Source: UBA4744 sp963717135
Lineage (GTDB): Bacteria; Actinomycetota; Acidimicrobiia; Spongiisociales; UBA4744
NCBI GenBank assembly: GCA_963717135.1
Contig: CAVQVN010000009.1
Coordinates: 930,001-994,000, forward strand
Direction of reading: 5' to 3'
DNA: 64,000 nt
Both the position numbers and the translations under genes were made by a program. Shown here piece after piece: positions 61,699 through 64,000 of this stretch. Position 1 is the stretch's first letter. The number at the start of each line of letters is the position of its first letter. The notes beneath the pieces are model-generated. The model was not told the origin of the DNA. It did no database searches and saw nothing but the letters and a program-made list of their open reading frames with translations.

Positions 61699-61777
61699 AG
61701 TCTTCAGTTGTCAGTTCTCAGTATCTGGCGACTGAAGACTGATAACTGTCTACCGCGGATCAGCACAGCTGATCCGC
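61699..61777. repeat. heptamer array and hairpin between tRNA-Met and tRNA-Thr
   Basis: CAGTTGT, CAGTTCT, CAGTATC then TGGCGAC, TGAAGAC, TGATAAC, followed by a perfect 10-bp hairpin GCGGATCAGC-ACA-GCTGATCCGC (61755-61777). Confidence 0.85.
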
Positions 61778-61781
61778 TTCG

Positions 61782-61854
61782 AGCCCCCTTCCGGAATTGA
61801 ACCGGAGACCTCCGCCTTACCATGGCGGCGCTCTGCCAGCTGAGCTAAGGGGGC
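61782..61854 (-). tRNA. tRNA-Thr (GGT anticodon)
   Basis: Acceptor GCCCCCT pairs with AGGGGGC; anticodon stem CCGCC/GGCGG around ATGGTAA gives GGT. T-arm CCGGTTCAATTCCGG. 73 bases, no CCA. In line with tRNA-Tyr and tRNA-Met. Confidence 0.95.
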
Positions 61855-61874
61855 CTGAACCTGCGGTCCAGGTT

Positions 61875-61896
61875 GGAGAATCGCCGGCGATTCTCC
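61875..61896. repeat. perfect 22-bp palindrome between tRNA-Thr and tRNA-Tyr
   Basis: GGAGAATCGCC immediately followed by GGCGATTCTCC. As RNA it makes a hairpin of at least 9 bp; may guide tRNA processing or end transcription. Confidence 0.7.
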
Positions 61897-61947
61897 TGCC
61901 TTGTCTAACTTACTTGAGTCTGGCTCAAGGCGGCGCCAGGCACCGCG

Positions 61948-62029
61948 TGCCGGGAGAAGGATTTGAACCTCCGAAGGCATTGCCGGCAGATTTACAGTCT
62001 GCTCCCTTTGGCCGCTCGGGCATCCCGGC
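61948..62029 (-). tRNA. tRNA-Tyr (GTA anticodon)
   Basis: Acceptor GCCGGGA with TCCCGGC; anticodon loop CTGTAAA; long variable arm (GCCGGCAATGCCTTCGGAGG) typical of Tyr; T-loop TTCAAAT. 82 bases. Confidence 0.95.
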
Positions 62030-62058
62030 ATGCCCGAAGCGCGCTTCAGGCGGCAGGT

Positions 62059-62086
62059 AGATTAGCGCCGTCGGCGAACTCCCCAA
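62059..62086 (-). promoter_or_regulatory. promoter candidate for the tRNA-Tyr/Thr/Met-tuf unit
   Basis: TTGGGG (62081-62086) and TAATCT (62059-62064) on the minus strand, spacer 16 bp, 30 bp upstream of tRNA-Tyr. Confidence 0.4.
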
Positions 62087-62170
62087 ACGCCATCCCATCG
62101 TGAGGCGGCATAGCGCTACTGGTCCTGCCAAGATCATGTCGAAACACCACTCGCGATCGGAGGAGAGTCG

Positions 62171-63124
62171 GTGAACGACCTGGCCGACAAGCTGCGGCGC
62201 TGGGTGACCGCCGGTCTCATCGATGAAGCTCAAGCCGACGCAATCCGATCGTTCGAGATGGCGCCGGTCGATGAACGAAGGGTGCCGCTCATTGCCGAGG
62301 TGCTGGGGTATCTCGGTGGGTCGCTGGCGCTGATCGCCGCCTTCATCCTGGTCGGCGAGTTCTGGACGGACCTGCAGGTGTGGGCCCGGTTGCTTCTGGT
62401 CGGGGCGGGGACCGTCGCTTTCTTGACGGCCGGCTGGTTCATCAGGACGGTCGAGAACGAAGCGATCCGCCGTCTGTCGAGCTTCGCCTGGGCATTGGGG
62501 GCGGTCGGCGTGGCCTTCTGGTTCGGGCTCCTCGGCCGAGACGTCCTCGACGCGGAACCGGAGACTGCTCTCCTCATGGGTTCGGCGGCCGGCTGGGTGG
62601 TCGCCTTCCTGCTGTACCGCTGGTCACCCCGCGGCCTGCAGCAGATCCTGCTGGGCAGCGCAACGGTGGCCGGCGCTCTTTCGCTGCTGGCTCATCTCAA
62701 CCAACCTCCGGAAGCGTTCTACGGGCTGGCGATCTGGGGAATCGGGGGGGCGTGGCTGTTCCTCGCCTGGGGTGGTCATCTCCGGCCGCCCACCACCGCC
62801 TTTGCCCTCGGTTCTCTGGCCGTCCTCTTCGGTCCCCAGACGATGAGGTTCGAGGATGCCACCTGGCCGCTGCTGTTGGGATTGGTGACCGCCGGTCTTC
62901 TGCTTGTCTCTAGCGTGACCTTGCGCAACACGATCCTGCTGGGGTTCGGAGCTGCCGGGATCTTCATCTTCGTGCCGCAGATCATCTTCGAGTATTTCGG
63001 CGACACGATCGGCGTGCCGCTGGCCCTCTTCCTGACCGGGGTGGTGCTGTTGGGGGCCGCCCTGCTGGTCGCCCGGTTGCGAACGGAGGTCGTTTCGGAT
63101 TCATCCAACGAGGAGCAATCGTGA
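62171..63124 (+). CDS. DUF2157-like membrane protein
   Basis: 317 residues from GTG 62171 (GGAG upstream). The N-terminal soluble helices RRWVTAGLIDEAQADAI and VPLIAEVLGYLGGSLALIA match DUF2157 proteins; then eight or more membrane helices. Function not known. It overlaps the next gene by 4 bases, so they are co-translated. Confidence 0.75.
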   Translation: MNDLADKLRRWVTAGLIDEAQADAIRSFEMAPVDERRVPLIAEVLGYLGGSLALIAAFILVGEFWTDLQVWARLLLVGAGTVAFLTAGWFIRTVENEAIRRLSSFAWALGAVGVAFWFGLLGRDVLDAEPETALLMGSAAGWVVAFLLYRWSPRGLQQILLGSATVAGALSLLAHLNQPPEAFYGLAIWGIGGAWLFLAWGGHLRPPTTAFALGSLAVLFGPQTMRFEDATWPLLLGLVTAGLLLVSSVTLRNTILLGFGAAGIFIFVPQIIFEYFGDTIGVPLALFLTGVVLLGAALLVARLRTEVVSDSSNEEQS

Positions 63125-63852
63125 CCCCCGAGCGTCGCGCCGTCGTGGCCGTCGTCGCGGCGATCTCGGTGCTGGTGGTCGTGACCGTTGTCATCCTGAC
63201 CTTCGGAGTGATCCCGCTCCCCGATTTCCCCGCCCTGGCCGACCGGCCCGATCCGTCGATCCCCGGCACTGTCGCCTACATGGAGTACGGCGAGACCCCG
63301 TGCCTGTTCACCGTGCCTGCCTCAGGCGGCGAAGGACGGGAGGCCTGGTGCGGACGCGAGTACGTTGAATTTCCGGCCTGGACCTCCGACGGTTTGCTGG
63401 TGGTGACCGACTGGGAAGGCACGCCGACCTACCTCCTCATCGACCCGGCCACCGGAGATGAGGTAGACCGGGTGCCCGCCGGCGACCAGCTGGTTGACGG
63501 ACCGCTCCCCTACCTGGGGGCCGATCGGCAGGAACGGGCCGACGGCGCGGTGGTCCGCACCGAGGGCCTGCGAGGAGGGACCTCCTCGGTGGTCGTGCGG
63601 CTGGACGGAACCGACCAGACGATCCTCTCGATCGAAGACGCTCCGTCCGACTACCGCTTCTATGAAGCTCAGTGGTCACCCGACGGCGAGTGGGTGCTGG
63701 TATCCGATACCGAAGGCCGCTTGCTCATCGTCGCCGCCGATGGAACCCCCGGGGCCCGGGTGCTGATGGACGGGCTTGAAGACTGGGGCCCCCAAGCTGC
63801 CTGGTTCATCCCCGGCAACGACACCTACACGGTGGAGATCGAGGGAAGGTAG
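63121..63852 (+). CDS. membrane-anchored beta-propeller-like protein
   Basis: 243 residues, GTG start overlapping the previous stop. One N-terminal helix (about 7-30), an external part with a Cys pair (TPCLF and AWCGRE) and TolB-like strands: QWSPDGEWVLVSDTEG and VEFPAWTSDGLLVV. Too short for a full propeller (about three to four blades). Role unknown; partner of the DUF2157 protein by position. Confidence 0.65.
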   Translation: MTPERRAVVAVVAAISVLVVVTVVILTFGVIPLPDFPALADRPDPSIPGTVAYMEYGETPCLFTVPASGGEGREAWCGREYVEFPAWTSDGLLVVTDWEGTPTYLLIDPATGDEVDRVPAGDQLVDGPLPYLGADRQERADGAVVRTEGLRGGTSSVVVRLDGTDQTILSIEDAPSDYRFYEAQWSPDGEWVLVSDTEGRLLIVAADGTPGARVLMDGLEDWGPQAAWFIPGNDTYTVEIEGR

Positions 63853-63857
63853 AGCCG

Positions 63858-63903
63858 TCTGCAGACAGCAGACAGCGGACAGCGACAGCGGACAGCGGAC
63901 AGC
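63858..63903. repeat. heptamer array at the right edge
   Basis: GCAGACA x2, GCGGACA, then GACAGC and GGACAGC x2; one unit is shortened. It follows the propeller-like gene by a few bases. Confidence 0.75.
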
Positions 63904-63904
63904 T

Positions 63905-64000
63905 TTACCTCCCCAACTCCTCCGCCTGCTTCCTGATCCGCAACCCCGGCACCACGAGTATCGCCGCCAGCGCCAGATCGAAGACGGCCGGCCATCCTCG
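63905..64000 (-). CDS. C-terminus of an unidentified membrane protein
   Basis: The last 31 codons of a minus-strand gene: AVFDLALAAILVVPGLRIR then KQAEELGR and TAA. One hydrophobic helix and a basic tail suggest a membrane protein; nothing more can be said. Confidence 0.5.
   Translation of the reverse strand, partial: RGWPAVFDLALAAILVVPGLRIRKQAEELGR

Overview
The window is high-GC bacterial DNA whose gene content and order point to an actinobacterium, most likely an uncultured member of the Acidimicrobiia (the class is an inference). Pointers are the single run of str, S10, spc and alpha ribosomal operons, the block rpmG - hotdog dehydratase - tRNA-Trp - secE - nusG - rplK - rplA - rplJ - rplL - rpoB - rpoC that resembles the mycobacterial hadABC locus, zinc-ribbon versions of S14, L33 and L36, and an actinobacterial-type Asp23 envelope-stress cluster. 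Most genes lie on the minus strand, so biological order runs from right to left.

Layout in window coordinates. 1-7.7 kb: cell-wall and metabolite-repair genes (P1-family peptidase, alr, nnr, acpS, glmS, glmM) behind rpsI and rplM. 7.9-12.6 kb: an Asp23/AmaP-like membrane cluster on the minus strand, divergent from a sigma factor, a zinc-finger anti-sigma candidate, a channel-like membrane protein, a truncated MerR regulator and a CPBP membrane protein. 12.6-15.2 kb: HAD phosphatase, truA, Yip1-like protein, NUDIX hydrolase. 15.3-35.2 kb: rplQ-rpoA-rpsD-rpsK-rpsM-rpmJ, map-adk-secY, the spc and S10 operons, tuf copy 1, fusA, rpsG and rpsL. 35.5-45.9 kb: a YczE-like protein and two complete, convergent BMP-family (nucleoside-type) ABC importers inserted between rpsL and rpoC. 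46.1-61.9 kb: rpoC, rpoB, rplL, rplJ with L10 leader, rplA, rplK, nusG, secE, tRNA-Trp, an ECF sigma/anti-sigma pair, a double-hotdog dehydratase, rpmG, tuf copy 2 and tRNA-Met, -Thr and -Tyr. 62-64 kb: a DUF2157 membrane protein, an anchored beta-propeller-like protein and the end of one more gene.

The most unusual signal lies between the genes. Many intergenic gaps carry short arrays with a strict 7-bp period. The heptamer differs from gap to gap (CAGTTCT, GAGCTGC, CAGCGAC, CAGCAGT, TTCAGGT, CAGTCTC, GGACAGC), and arrays often switch to the complementary orientation halfway, so they can fold back. They begin at or inside the stop codons of several genes. In rplD, four heptads (28 bp) interrupt the 3' end; removing them restores an acidic C-terminus that overlaps rplW by ATGA. 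They recall the short tandemly repeated repetitive (STRR) heptamers of cyanobacteria, but in essential actinobacterial operons.

Other oddities: L10 carries a 17-copy VVEEVPEA/VVEEAAEA repeat tail encoded by 24-bp DNA repeats; S3 has an extension of about 170 residues; the two tuf genes are identical down to 1276 bp and use almost only G- or T-ending codons; glmS has a one-base frameshift; the reading frame at the start of nusG is doubtful; infA is not at its usual place between map and rpmJ. No insertion sequence, integrase, phage gene, CRISPR array or rRNA was seen.
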